A DNA stretch of 23,389 nt from CAZJHX01 sp964545715 (GCA_964545715.1 CAZJHX010000165.1:1-23389), one strand, 5' to 3'; shown: positions 16,801 through 22,552, numbered from the stretch's first letter. The notes: generated by a model not told the origin, from the letters alone. Numbers and translations are program-made.

Positions 16801-17144
16801 AACTCTCCGAAATCAAAGAAGCCATAGCCGACGTGTGGCGCCCAGTCGGCCATGCGCATCGCGCCACCCCGCATGGTGACGTCCGGCAGCTCAAACGCGT
16901 GGAGCGGGTCATCCGACAGGTATTTGTCGGTGAGGGACGCGTTCAACCCTTCGAACGTCGCGGAGTTATAGGTAGAGCTCAGCAGGCAGTCGAACTTCGA
17001 CTCAACGACATCCGCGGTCATCTGCTCCCAGGCGTCGATGATGGCCATCTCGTTCTCAGCAAGCGCGATTTCGCCTTTGCCGAGGAACGATTGAGCCAGC
17101 TCTGCTACCCGGTGTTCGTCGTAAGTTTTTGTTGTTTCGACCAC
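10833..17144 (-). CDS. Giant Ala/Ser/Thr-rich protein, possible tape measure or cargo
   Basis: The 2103-residue protein starts with a more ordinary 130-residue segment that contains an acidic patch (LVLDDDDYFEDQEFREE) and then a basic Arg/Ala stretch. Residues about 150-2000 are dominated by Ala, Ser, Thr, Gly and Arg. They include degenerate repeats at about 974-1118, a QTQTQTQT run near 893-901 and scattered Ala/Gly-rich hydrophobic segments. A glycine-rich linker precedes a C-terminal helix, LASQIARRLGRRWQLDRDR, of a type I recall at the ends of CIS proteins. The GTG start (17142-17144) is supported by GCGAGG upstream. It lies between tube and LysM genes, the tape-measure position in P2-like and PBSX-like clusters and the Afp6 position in eCIS. 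Function is unproved. A tape measure or a loaded cargo are the main options. Confidence 0.8.
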   Translation of the reverse strand: MVETTKTYDEHRVAELAQSFLGKGEIALAENEMAIIDAWEQMTADVVESKFDCLLSSTYNSATFEGLNASLTDKYLSDDPLHAFELPDVTMRGGAMRMADWAPHVGYGFFDFGEFESLVLDDDDYFEDQEFREEIQERRRGSMFARDKKAAARAPRSRAARAAQARARHTRAGQLATSHPLGELLQTSRSLVDGAGVDRGVVDQGLADLPSAAETYADPAYANAYPASMGRAGTTLLTRPQRNAGRMLSVTRPARRAAMARAANMLTRNERLTGPAVGQPTIAGTSPVWAPMSFDALDADAMPMLLGDTWQPSGADADLALAAQHATGAAPDTVPGDRVLGASQTQILLDGLSISGRQLPALTGAMQIAQAAFGDIAGPSATAVSGGAAAGGSTGPRIGGVFSSARMDRALRIVSLNGPTQAEAAAADAEPTIGYHELLYDAAEHTWIESPDEGSPILDAAVETASPKRKGKKVDSRTATAQLIARAMPAPALAAQAARAAATPSAFSTPTVDAAATIAGTATRTPPASARTVVANPRARAARGPRRPGRAPGTDAASARSVVASAGALGAVGPVVAPVAELAGMDPATLARTVARFAAAQQATAPAAGVVQRARSSAQRPSGISAAVRGDSVQAGMASSGSRFTALSAAAAPLTRAAEIAGATEIAGAQLPGAARRTDLTSLIGGQATTPSMRLDTLVPAARLATARRDSAMSTQHAAALSAASIAGAAAGAFVFNSPEAAAFAALQAPSLAGGSTAAIGASHFTGMLGRGQARIGVTSTGPEMFAASQLAGSEGAGQLVRPVEAPVTISGEVRQGYGSLGIPMDDPVLYLQLAEEAAAPAEAGLKQPTSRRAARAKKMSSGVSAALSSVSMPLSSAARLAAALQRTSVAQKQTQTQTQTLTTAAQRTAPGQAAQAAVSGAPLPVIGARQTPGRFDATTAQTAAQPGPASFDSVATRTLAAAPATTRPTLAAQLRAGSLTGAGREQLLGALKAASGAMSSASSVELTTLAVSQLRQSLASGGALTASSRAQLRAAMSRMSGDALTTSARFELDAALVAAGDETLTPETRTQIDAALATEASAGTQVSQTLRSQFQATLTAMGDTSLTPSARAERFAQLTSAAQAGGFTLTQVARAAGLTTAEATAAGIIGGRGIAIPTDGPQAHAAATAGIAGPPRSVLRTADGIVSRLTTQRVGEGFTPALASQVQAALAAGTEGLQVPGVAISASDPLFYQFSYDAETAFLRGDVDQGAPTDVAGGHVEVRDGRVVRSVPATKAAERAATMRPAGAARMGAQVAALAGVAMSGEAQQQAARLAGLSSDGIVTGQSKSVITGASQVESGFPALAISPMDSGAVTARVDVPAGASRSAAALVSSATEAELAMLPPMVREMLARQGRSAVGMTAGGTDTAGLLARLATVSDPTAPGARTAILHQLAALGVDTPELLRVLDESAAGRPAAAGGAATAGSLLRDGATDIATSHADAAVSTTAGTLSDAEIVRAVTEGAVGAGAGAEAATQLSQRLAQVVSRLTGNAALGGSELTVEQDAYWGDFAPSRMLQTGAADMLRTMLQQRGDSDASRMSALAYGAEMGELLAIQASTGTAGKPSVAAGATAAARRATATGAPTTAARAARAEQRAKRVEARRKASLAERTTAMAQAVEARSAAGQQATTDAQTSAAAAAAAGPAGALDASLVTTAPDIESFVDRVAGAVATSLSGGRVATTSLSDGAAMGWDGDALPLMAVANEPGLADRMSGAAAPWEASTASTRGKRTARGSGLPGMPGSTSGLDALSAPLLQALTDRAALDVGSAGGAGAGMADRGPIGGALRTSDTRGTSSSAPTADGVRGFASLGAAGFEQVIRSLPTSRNILQFLGGGLDMVHGVLDRANGAFAGLDAGVLRQLAQLAAANVPDGAGQEVFPGVDSWPAETLEMLQQSGWGGGDASPRRVPLSDQRVERLERRVGAAREAYARISSARDRGGRAPDQMQSVDWSLVDTGATRAAPDTADLGMLANTMVRPTSVAPTDMAMVAPAVKIVAQQAQLKPEGEAVGGGRGGGGGEAVGPGGDSKHEAKKINYDALASQIARRLGRRWQLDRDRHGRTV
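13790..14222 (-). repeat. Degenerate ~25-31-residue repeats inside the giant protein
   Basis: About six successive units share the pattern G-x-L-T-x-x-x-R-x-x-L-x-A-A-L, for example GSLTGAGREQLLGAL, GGALTASSRAQLRAAM, GDALTTSARFELDAAL and GDETLTPETRTQIDAAL. The last units are weaker (GTQVSQTLRSQFQATL, GDTSLTPSARAERFAQL). They look like helix-turn units. DNA identity between units is low, so this is an old protein repeat. Confidence 0.6.
14441..14464 (-). repeat. Hexanucleotide repeat (GGGTCT on plus strand, four copies)
   Basis: Four perfect copies of GGGTCT encode the QTQTQTQT run of the giant protein. Each unit is in frame, so copy-number change would alter length without a frameshift. Confidence 0.85.
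15141..15176 (-). repeat. 18-bp tandem repeat, two copies, in the giant gene
   Basis: Two adjacent 18-bp units (15141-15158 and 15159-15176) differ at one base and encode EIAGAT-EIAGAQ. It is a simple in-frame duplication. Confidence 0.8.
15452..15563 (-). repeat. 25-bp direct repeats flanking an extreme-GC stretch in the giant gene
   Basis: Copies at 15452-15476 and 15539-15563 match at 24 of 25 bases. The DNA between them (about 15485-15537) is almost wholly G and C, and a run of eight G lies just beyond at 15564-15571. The encoded segment is unusually Arg/Pro-rich (RARAARGPRRPGRAPG) for this protein. It could be a slippage product or a sequencing or assembly artefact. Confidence 0.75.
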
Positions 17145-17195
17145 TATTGCCTCGCCTGCCTAAACCAAATTCTCCTGCCCGAGAACGCCCGCGTC

Positions 17196-17834
17196 TTAGA
17201 CGCTGGCGCCCGCGTTGGCCATCGCGCCCATGGCAGTGGACGCGGCACCCATAGCGGCCGAGTGCAGCAGCTGCTCCAGCGGGCTGCCCGGGTGGAACTG
17301 CATGAAGTCGTAGCGGAACGTGATGGACTCAAGCGCCATCTCGTTCTGCTTGGTGTTGAAGCTCGGGCCCGACCACTCCTGCACGAAGCAGTTGTAGAAG
17401 CTGAGCCGGCCGATCTCGCCGCCCATCAGGCCGCTGGCGCCGCCGCGCTGCAGCACCACAACGTGCACGATGCTGCGGATGATCGGCATGTTGGGATCGA
17501 AGGTCGTGTTCATCATGTCGAACAGGAAGCTCTCCTTGCCGACAAAACCACGCTTGAGGACCAGCGGCTCGTAAGACGCGCGACCCAGGAGGTGCTGCTG
17601 GTGGTTGTTCACCCCGCCCTCTTTGATCTCGTCCACGCGCATGGACCATTTGATCCCGCTCGCCTCGGTGAACATGCCCATCGAGATGCTGTCGATCTCG
17701 ATCATGTAGTTAAACTGAACCGACGGGTCTCGACGTGACGAGAACAGACCGCCCATGAGCTTGGACATCCCGTAGAGGGCTGTCGTCCGCGCGGTCGCTT
17801 TCGCCATGTTCGCTGCTATTTTTGCTCCAGACAT
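17196..17834 (-). CDS. Contractile tail tube protein (gp19 / TIGR02241 type, Afp1/5-like)
   Basis: The 212-residue protein has the tube core: FNYMIEIDSISMGMFTEASG, EIKEGGVNNHQQHLLGRA, LVLKRGFVGKESFLFDMMN and, at the end, ESITFRYDFMQFHPG. These are the conserved strands of phage T4 gp19-like and eCIS inner tube proteins. It has an N-terminal extension of about 35 residues and a C-terminal Ala/Met/Ser-rich tail. The ATG at 17832-17834 has GGGAGA about seven bases upstream. It follows the second sheath gene by 46 bp and precedes the giant gene by 51 bp. It is the only tube paralogue in the window. Confidence 0.95.
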   Translation of the reverse strand: MSGAKIAANMAKATARTTALYGMSKLMGGLFSSRRDPSVQFNYMIEIDSISMGMFTEASGIKWSMRVDEIKEGGVNNHQQHLLGRASYEPLVLKRGFVGKESFLFDMMNTTFDPNMPIIRSIVHVVVLQRGGASGLMGGEIGRLSFYNCFVQEWSGPSFNTKQNEMALESITFRYDFMQFHPGSPLEQLLHSAAMGAASTAMGAMANAGASV

Positions 17835-17880
17835 ATTGTTGTCTCCCTTTGGCTCGTTGTGAGAGCCGTCAATTCAAAAA

Positions 17881-19641
17881 CTAAGCGGCAGGTCCAAACT
17901 CTGCGGTCTCTTCGGCGATTCTGAAGAGAATGAACTCAGCCGGTCGAACCGGCGCCACACCGACCTCGACCACCACCATGCCGGCGTCCCGGACCTCTGG
18001 TGGGTTTGTTTCACCGTCGCACTTGACGTAGTAAGCCTCTTCCGGCGAGCGACCTTTGAAGTAGCCGGCCTTCCAGAGCTTCTGCAGAAAGTGAGACACT
18101 GCGAACGTGATCGCCTTCCAGAGCCGAGGCTCGTTGGGCTCGAAGACAACCCACTGCAGGTTGACCTCCATAGAACGGATGATCGAGGTGATGGTGCGTC
18201 GCACGTTGATGTAGCGCGTCATCGGATCCGACGACACGGTGCGGGCGCCCCACACGCGCATGCCGCGCTTGGCAAACGAGCGGATGCAGTTGATGCCGTG
18301 GCTGTTGAGGTAGCCGATGTCCTTGTCGCCCAGCAGCACCGAGAGGTCGAGTATGCCCTCGATCTCTTCGTTTGCCGGGGCGCGGTGCACGCCGACGGCC
18401 TTGTCGCAGCGGGCGTAGATGCCGGCCACGTGACCGGACGCGGGCACCTCGACGCGGTCGCCGGTCGGGCTGTCGACCACGACCCACGGGTAGTAGAACG
18501 CCGCATATGCCGAGTCGAAGAGCAGGCGCCACTGCAGCGCATGCAGGCGCTCTTTGTGGTTGGGGAAGTCCAGCACGGCGAAGCGGTTCTTGAGTCGCTC
18601 GCACTGCGTGACCATCGCCTGCTGCACGACCTCGACGTCCTTCATGGTCCGGAAACCGTCGCTGTGCTCCAGGCACCAGAACAGGTCGGGCACCACAAGC
18701 AGGTCGATGGCCTCGGCCGCCTCGAGCGCCGCGACGCCGTAGCGCTCCTGCGGGCCGATGTTCATGCCGATGAAGTCGTCCGGCGTGACGTTGAAGACGC
18801 CGTCGGTGCCGCCCTTCAGCAGCTCGGGCTCGGTCGCGACCGGATACCGCGCGTGAAGCTCGGAGTCGTTGCGCATGTCGAGCACGCGAATGAGCTCGGA
18901 CTGCGCGTTGATGATACGCGCGAAGTAGTTGTCCGAGTTGGGGGCAAAGCTGAGCTCGCGGTAGACCTCTTTGTGGGTCAGCGTCGAGACCTCGACTTCG
19001 AACTCCAGCGGCTCCACGTAGGTGGGCGCGCCGGACTTGAAGTGCCGCTCGATGGGCTCATCGATGCGCCAGTGGATGTTCTTGCCGTCCAGCTCGGTGA
19101 CGGTGCGGTAGTCGATGACGTCGTCGTCGTAGATCTTGACGACGGTGCCGCGCTGGAAGCCGTGGGTGGAGCGAATCGTGGCCGCCACATCACCATCGTG
19201 CATGTCCAGGGTCAGGAACGTTTGAACGCGCGCCTCCGGCCGCCGCACCTGGATGCTGACGTCGTTGCCCCACATGCCCTCGTTCAGCGCCTCGACCAGG
19301 ATGGTCAGCTTGCCGTTCTCGTCGCGAAGCCGGGCCTCGGCCTTCTTGGCGATCTCGCCGCGGCCGCGGTCCTGAAGGTGACAGACGCGTAGGACGTAGC
19401 ACTCCTCGCCGCCGTTATCGAAGAACCCCTGAACGGAGCTCTCGAGGTAGGTGTCGAAGGGCAGCTCGCCGAAGATCTGGCGGAAGTGCTCGGGAGCGCG
19501 CAGCCGGACCGGCGTGTTCGTCGGACCTTTCTGCGTCAGCCCCACGAAGCCGGCGATGCCGGTGTTCACCATGTCGATCGGCGTGTAACGCCTCTCGTTG
19601 GAGGTGGTGGGGTATATGCCTGGCGGTCTAACCGAGATCAT
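17881..19641 (-). CDS. Contractile sheath protein, long form (Afp3/4-like)
   Basis: The 586-residue protein starts RPPGIYPTTSNERRYTPIDM and has the sheath opening pattern (TGIAGFVGLTQKGPTNTPVRL, then GFFDNGGEECYVLRV). A large inserted region (about 110-320) separates this from the C-terminal sheath core (HVAGIYARCDKAVGVHRAPAN, HGINCIRSFAKRGMRVWGAR, RYINVRR, WVVFEPNEPRLW, GETNPPEVRDAG). The core is shared with the shorter sheath at 20618-21796, while the insert is not. Larger second sheaths occur in Afp (Afp3/4), where they sit at ends of the sheath. The ATG at 19639-19641 has GGGAGAGAG directly upstream. It is preceded by about 390 bp of non-coding DNA. Confidence 0.94.
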   Translation of the reverse strand: MISVRPPGIYPTTSNERRYTPIDMVNTGIAGFVGLTQKGPTNTPVRLRAPEHFRQIFGELPFDTYLESSVQGFFDNGGEECYVLRVCHLQDRGRGEIAKKAEARLRDENGKLTILVEALNEGMWGNDVSIQVRRPEARVQTFLTLDMHDGDVAATIRSTHGFQRGTVVKIYDDDVIDYRTVTELDGKNIHWRIDEPIERHFKSGAPTYVEPLEFEVEVSTLTHKEVYRELSFAPNSDNYFARIINAQSELIRVLDMRNDSELHARYPVATEPELLKGGTDGVFNVTPDDFIGMNIGPQERYGVAALEAAEAIDLLVVPDLFWCLEHSDGFRTMKDVEVVQQAMVTQCERLKNRFAVLDFPNHKERLHALQWRLLFDSAYAAFYYPWVVVDSPTGDRVEVPASGHVAGIYARCDKAVGVHRAPANEEIEGILDLSVLLGDKDIGYLNSHGINCIRSFAKRGMRVWGARTVSSDPMTRYINVRRTITSIIRSMEVNLQWVVFEPNEPRLWKAITFAVSHFLQKLWKAGYFKGRSPEEAYYVKCDGETNPPEVRDAGMVVVEVGVAPVRPAEFILFRIAEETAEFGPAA

Positions 19642-20028
19642 CTCTCTCCCATGTCTTCAGGCACCACTGGGGCCTCAGGTCCCGGGACAACAGTCCCTGG
19701 CAAAAACCTGATCGTGCTACTGCTCGCGCTAGCCCCTGTGGGTCACCCGGACGGTCCATGGTCAGTGCAATAACCATGACAACTTTTGAGCAGAGTTGGG
19801 GACAACGGCATGCGCCGGTCGCGGCGAGGCCGGGCCAGCCCGCGCTCAGGCACCTTGCCCGTAGCACCACTATGGGCGTCGGCACCTTCCCACGGTCTGG
19901 CCGCGGCCTCACCACGCCGACGCTGTGCCGTTGTCCCCAACTCTGCTCTGTGAAGCGCACCCACCGGATGCGCGGTGACGAGTTTAGCAGGTTTTGGGGT
20001 GGGTTTGGGGGTGCATCAGGCGATGCGC
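19642..20028. other. Non-coding spacer before the long sheath gene
   Basis: No convincing gene is present on either strand. The stretch holds the large palindrome at 19789-19947. Nearer the sheath start, the perfect 10-bp palindrome GTCCCGGGAC lies at 19679-19688, and a 5-bp hairpin GGGAC-AACA-GTCCC overlaps it at 19684-19697. Minus-strand TTGTCA occurs near 19780 but has no good -10 partner. Confidence 0.7.
19789..19947. repeat. 159-bp near-palindrome with perfect 22-bp terminal arms
   Basis: AGCAGAGTTGGGGACAACGG (19789-19808, continuing CA to 19810) is repeated perfectly in inverse at 19926-19947. Inside, the arms keep pairing imperfectly: GAGGCCGGGCCAG on the left against GAGGCCGCGGCCAG read back from the right, and GCCCGTAG against GCCCATAG near the centre. 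Many inner differences are C/T changes, which an RNA stem tolerates as G-U pairs. Each terminal arm also contains GTTG-N4-CAAC. I see no target-site duplication. It may be a MITE-like element or a transcribed RNA hairpin. Confidence 0.8.
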
Positions 20029-20199
20029 TCAGCGGCGGGTCTTGTTGATCTCTTTATTGATTTCCGAGATCTGATTGACCCAGATCTGGCGCTCGCGGTG
20101 CTCCATGTGGAGGCAATCATCGATGCCCCAATGGAAGTGGTAGGCGATGTACGCTACCTCCTGGTAGATGCGCTCCAGGGGGTAGCTTATGATTCCCCC
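20029..20199 (-). CDS. DUF6760-like segment, probably reached by -1 frameshift from the chaperone
   Basis: In the -1 frame relative to the chaperone, an open stretch reads SYPLERIYQEVAYIAYHFHW, then HMEHRERQIWVNQISEIN, and stops at 20029-20031. I recall this pattern (YPL..LYEEVAxIAYHFHW, LEHRER..WV.EI..IN) as DUF6760, a small protein beside tail-assembly chaperones in CIS loci. There is no ATG, GTG or TTG between the upstream in-frame TGA (20203-20205) and the conserved start; only ATC or ATA are possible. The chaperone frame passes through CTG GGG GAA TCA TAA, and a -1 slip on the G5 run gives GGG GGA ATC ATA AGC TAC, exactly this frame. The fused product resembles lambda gpGT or P2 E+E' logic. 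Confidence 0.65.
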   Translation of the reverse strand, partial: GGIISYPLERIYQEVAYIAYHFHWGIDDCLHMEHRERQIWVNQISEINKEINKTRR

Positions 20200-20558
20200 A
20201 GATCACCCCCCAGGTCTACTTCGTGCTTCGCTTTACACTCGGGGCACTGGACGCTGATTTTGGACGTCCCGTCCTCGTTGATTCGGCGATAGTAGTCCTG
20301 GAGGTAGGCCAGGTCAGCGCTGTACAGATCCTCGATCACCGAAGGGTTGATCGACTTCAGGCTACCGAGCTTGGTGATCACTCGCGCGAGGAGAATGATC
20401 ACCAGGTACGCTCGGTTGTTCTGAACGCGGTAGTCCTGCAGAGGCAGAATCTCGTCCTTCGCCGTCGCCAGACGCATGACGCCCTTTTGATGGACGTTGC
20501 CGTCTTTGTCGACGTAGCCACGCGGAAGCGTGAACTCGAACTCGGTCTGAAATGCCAT
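20187..20558 (-). CDS. Tail assembly chaperone-like protein with CxxC tail
   Basis: The 123-residue protein reads TEFEFTLPRGYVDKDGNVHQ, then RLATAKDEILPLQDYRVQNN and LLARVITKLGSL, ending with a CPEC pair at about residues 106-109. I recall this as the phage tail assembly protein family found beside DUF6760 in eCIS and CIS clusters. In phages such proteins bind the tape measure or tail parts during assembly. The ATG is at 20556-20558, and only a weak GCGGAG lies upstream. It sits between the two sheath genes, whereas phages usually place the chaperone between tube and tape measure. Its end overlaps the DUF6760-like frame. Confidence 0.82.
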   Translation of the reverse strand: MAFQTEFEFTLPRGYVDKDGNVHQKGVMRLATAKDEILPLQDYRVQNNRAYLVIILLARVITKLGSLKSINPSVIEDLYSADLAYLQDYYRRINEDGTSKISVQCPECKAKHEVDLGGDLGES

Positions 20559-20593
20559 GAACTAGTACTCCGCTCTGCTCTTTATCGGGGGAA

Positions 20594-20611
20594 TCGGGGG
20601 TCGCCCCCCGA
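20594..20611 (-). terminator. Stable GC hairpin between short sheath and chaperone
   Basis: On the minus strand TCGGGGG, loop GCGA (a GNRA-type tetraloop), CCCCCGA: a perfect 7-bp stem 6 bp after the sheath stop codon. No T run follows. It could protect the sheath message at its 3' end or partly end transcription so that the sheath is made in excess over downstream genes. Confidence 0.5.
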
Positions 20612-20617
20612 GCAAAA

Positions 20618-21796
20618 CTACTCAGAGACGTCGCCGCCGGTCGGCATCTGACCGATCCGGAAGATGACGAACTCGGCCGGTTTCACGGGGCACATGCCGA
20701 TCTCGACGATCAGCTGGCCGGCGTCGATAACCTCGGGCGGGTTGGTCTCCTCGTCGCACTTGACGTAGAAGGCCTCCTCCGGGGTCTGGCCGAAGAGCGC
20801 GCCCTGCCGCCACAGGCGGAGAAGGAACGCCGAGATGTCACGCGTGATGCGCTTCCACAGGCGGTGATCGTTCGGCTCGAAGACGACCCATTGGGTCCCG
20901 AGCTCGATCGACTGCTCCACCATGTTGAAGAGACGACGCACGTTGACGTACCGCCAGCTGGCGTCGCTGGAGATGGTACGCGCGCCCCACACCCGGATGC
21001 CGCGGTTCGGGAACTCGCGGATGCAGTTGATCCCTTTCGGGTTCAAGATGTCCTGCTCACCCTTGGTGATGTTGTACTTGAGACCGAGCGCGCCACGGAC
21101 CAGCTCGTTCGCCGGCGCCTTGTGCACACCGCGCTCGCCGTCGGAGCGGGCGTAGATGCCGGCCATGTAGCCACTCGGGGGCTGGTAGATGTTGCCGCGG
21201 ATCGGGTCGTAGACCTCGATCCAGGGGAAGTAATACCCACCGTACTTCGAGTCGCGGGGCTTCGGCAGTTTGTCGACGCCGCCCTTCTCGATCGTCTCGG
21301 GGCTGTCCAGGATCGCGAAGCGATACCGCATGTTCTCGCAGTGCGAGAGGACGGCGTCCTGGATGGCCGGGTCCGTCTGGCCGGGGGAGCAGACGATGTT
21401 GATCTCGTCCACGTCCTCAAATGCCTTCAGGCCGGTACGCGTGCCGGGACCGTTATCGGTACCGATGTAGAGCGCGGCTTTGGAGGCAGGCTTGGCGCCC
21501 TTCTTGCCCTCGCCCTCTTTGGCGTCGTCCATGGTGCCGACGTTCAATACGAACGCGCGACCGCCACCATTGTTGAAGAAGCCATAGACCGAGTGCGCGA
21601 GGAACTCGGAGTTTTGGAAATCTCCGAAGTGCTTCGTGTACTGGGACCAGTTGGTGATGAAAATCGGCTCGTTGACAGGACCGATGTTGCACTCACCGAT
21701 GAACGCGACCGTGCTGGTCCCGACCATCTCGAGCGGCTTGGTCCCCCGGTCGACCTCCTCGACGTAGACACCCGGGGACAGGTACGAAGTAGCCAT
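20618..21796 (-). CDS. Contractile sheath protein, short form (Afp2-like)
   Basis: The 392-residue protein begins YLSPGVYVEEVDRGTKPLEM, then STVAFIGECNIGPVNEPIFI and GFFNNGGGRAFVLNVG, the classic sheath N-terminus. After a short Lys-rich loop it reaches the sheath core: YMAGIYARSDGERGVHKAPA, GINCIREFPNRGIRVWGART, WRYVNVRRLFNMVEQSI and ETNPPEVIDAGQLIVEIGM. The length matches the main sheath subunits of eCIS such as Afp2. AGAGGAG lies about nine bases before the ATG at 21794-21796. It follows the DUF4255 gene by 106 bp. It is likely the major sheath protein. Confidence 0.96.
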   Translation of the reverse strand: MATSYLSPGVYVEEVDRGTKPLEMVGTSTVAFIGECNIGPVNEPIFITNWSQYTKHFGDFQNSEFLAHSVYGFFNNGGGRAFVLNVGTMDDAKEGEGKKGAKPASKAALYIGTDNGPGTRTGLKAFEDVDEINIVCSPGQTDPAIQDAVLSHCENMRYRFAILDSPETIEKGGVDKLPKPRDSKYGGYYFPWIEVYDPIRGNIYQPPSGYMAGIYARSDGERGVHKAPANELVRGALGLKYNITKGEQDILNPKGINCIREFPNRGIRVWGARTISSDASWRYVNVRRLFNMVEQSIELGTQWVVFEPNDHRLWKRITRDISAFLLRLWRQGALFGQTPEEAFYVKCDEETNPPEVIDAGQLIVEIGMCPVKPAEFVIFRIGQMPTGGDVSE

Positions 21797-21858
21797 CCTT
21801 AATTCTCCTCTTCCTACTCGGCGGCACGGGCTTCCACCCGCACCGATTAACAGCCCAC

Positions 21859-21864
21859 GTTATA
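21859..21864 (-). promoter_or_regulatory. Possible -10 element before the short sheath gene
   Basis: TATAAC on the minus strand matches five of six to TATAAT. The hexamer 17 bp upstream (CAGGGC) is a poor -35, so this is weak. A promoter here would suit the highly needed sheath protein. Confidence 0.2.
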
Positions 21865-21882
21865 AGACCTCTGACTCACACG

Positions 21883-21896
21883 CCCTGGCACCAGGG
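21883..21896 (-). terminator. Short hairpin after DUF4255 gene
   Basis: CCCTG, loop GTGC, CAGGG on the minus strand, 6 bp after the stop of the DUF4255 gene. No T run is seen. It may attenuate or process the message between the terminator and sheath genes. Confidence 0.35.
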
Positions 21897-21902
21897 GACT
21901 CA

Positions 21903-22487
21903 TCAACGAATTGAAAAGTCCTTTCCGATGACGCGACGTGCCTCCGCTGACTTCCGCTCGGATTCGATCCGGAAGCGTACGAAGTAATAGATCGAAGGTC
22001 TCAGTTCCTCGTTCAGGCTTCGCCAAAACGACAAGGTGTCGTTGAAGTCCGCCTGTAAGTTGGGATAAATATTGATCTTGTCGTCCGGAAACCAGGAGTC
22101 GCCCTTGAGCAGATCCTGAGTCATGACCGGATGCTCCAACAGTGTCTTGATCGCCAGGCCCAGCAGCAGGTTCTCCTCGTTGGGAGAGTTGCCCCACACC
22201 GAGATGATGAAGTGGGCGAACAGGTAAACCGGCGCGTCCTGGTAGTACTCGACGATGTTGCCTTCCCGGTCGTAGGAAGACACCAGCGTGTCGGTCCGCT
22301 CCTTGTACCCGGGGTGAAAACCCACGTGATACATGTAGCAGCTGACCGTCGGCATGTTCTTGATGTTGTCTTTCTTGGGGCGGTCCGTACTCACCGTGAC
22401 GGTGGTGAACCCAGTTGTCTTGAACGAGTCCTTGAGCAGCTCTTTGAGCGTCTCGTTGATGTCTTTGATGACCTCGAACTGACTCAT
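21903..22487 (-). CDS. DUF4255 / Pvc16-like tail terminator (cap) protein (Afp16-like)
   Basis: The 194-residue protein begins FEVIKDINETLKELLKDSFK and has an NMPTVSCYMYHVGFHPGYKE segment. It also has the core PVYLFAHFIISVWGNSPNEE and LLLGLAIKTLLEHPVMT, which match the DUF4255 (Pvc16 N-terminal) family. In Afp, Afp16 ends tube and sheath growth and caps the particle. The length fits the single-domain form. The ATG at 22485-22487 has GAGGG a few bases upstream. It is the first recognisable CIS gene, about 100 bp after the lipoprotein gene, which suggests a promoter in that gap. Confidence 0.92.
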   Translation of the reverse strand: MSQFEVIKDINETLKELLKDSFKTTGFTTVTVSTDRPKKDNIKNMPTVSCYMYHVGFHPGYKERTDTLVSSYDREGNIVEYYQDAPVYLFAHFIISVWGNSPNEENLLLGLAIKTLLEHPVMTQDLLKGDSWFPDDKINIYPNLQADFNDTLSFWRSLNEELRPSIYYFVRFRIESERKSAEARRVIGKDFSIR

Positions 22488-22552
22488 CGGCCCTCATGGG
22501 ATATCGAAGTCCGACCCCTTTCCAACGCAGGCAACGGTTTAACAGCCAAAAA

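Noticed and set aside
16035..17738. A 567-codon open frame on the plus strand
   Set aside because: Antisense to the giant and tube genes. No domain is recognised, and it crosses the start regions of two supported genes.
19628..19964. Short minus- and plus-strand open frames across the palindrome
   Set aside because: They follow the palindrome symmetry, have no ribosome-binding site of note and no family resemblance. The spacer is better read as non-coding.
20199..20210. Frameshift at the upstream G6 run (G GGG GGT) of the chaperone gene
   Set aside because: A -1 slip there runs into TGA at 20203-20205 at once, so only the later G5 run leads into the conserved downstream frame.
4019..22487. 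An ordinary prophage
   Set aside because: No capsid, portal, terminase, integrase, lysis or replication genes are seen, and DUF4255, CIS-tube/LysM and TIGR02242/TIGR02243-type proteins point to a CIS.
121..22487. A type VI secretion system
   Set aside because: The sheath is of eCIS/phage type in one chain, not TssB/TssC, and there is no TssJ, TssL, TssM, TssK or ClpV. The FHA genes alone do not make it a T6SS.
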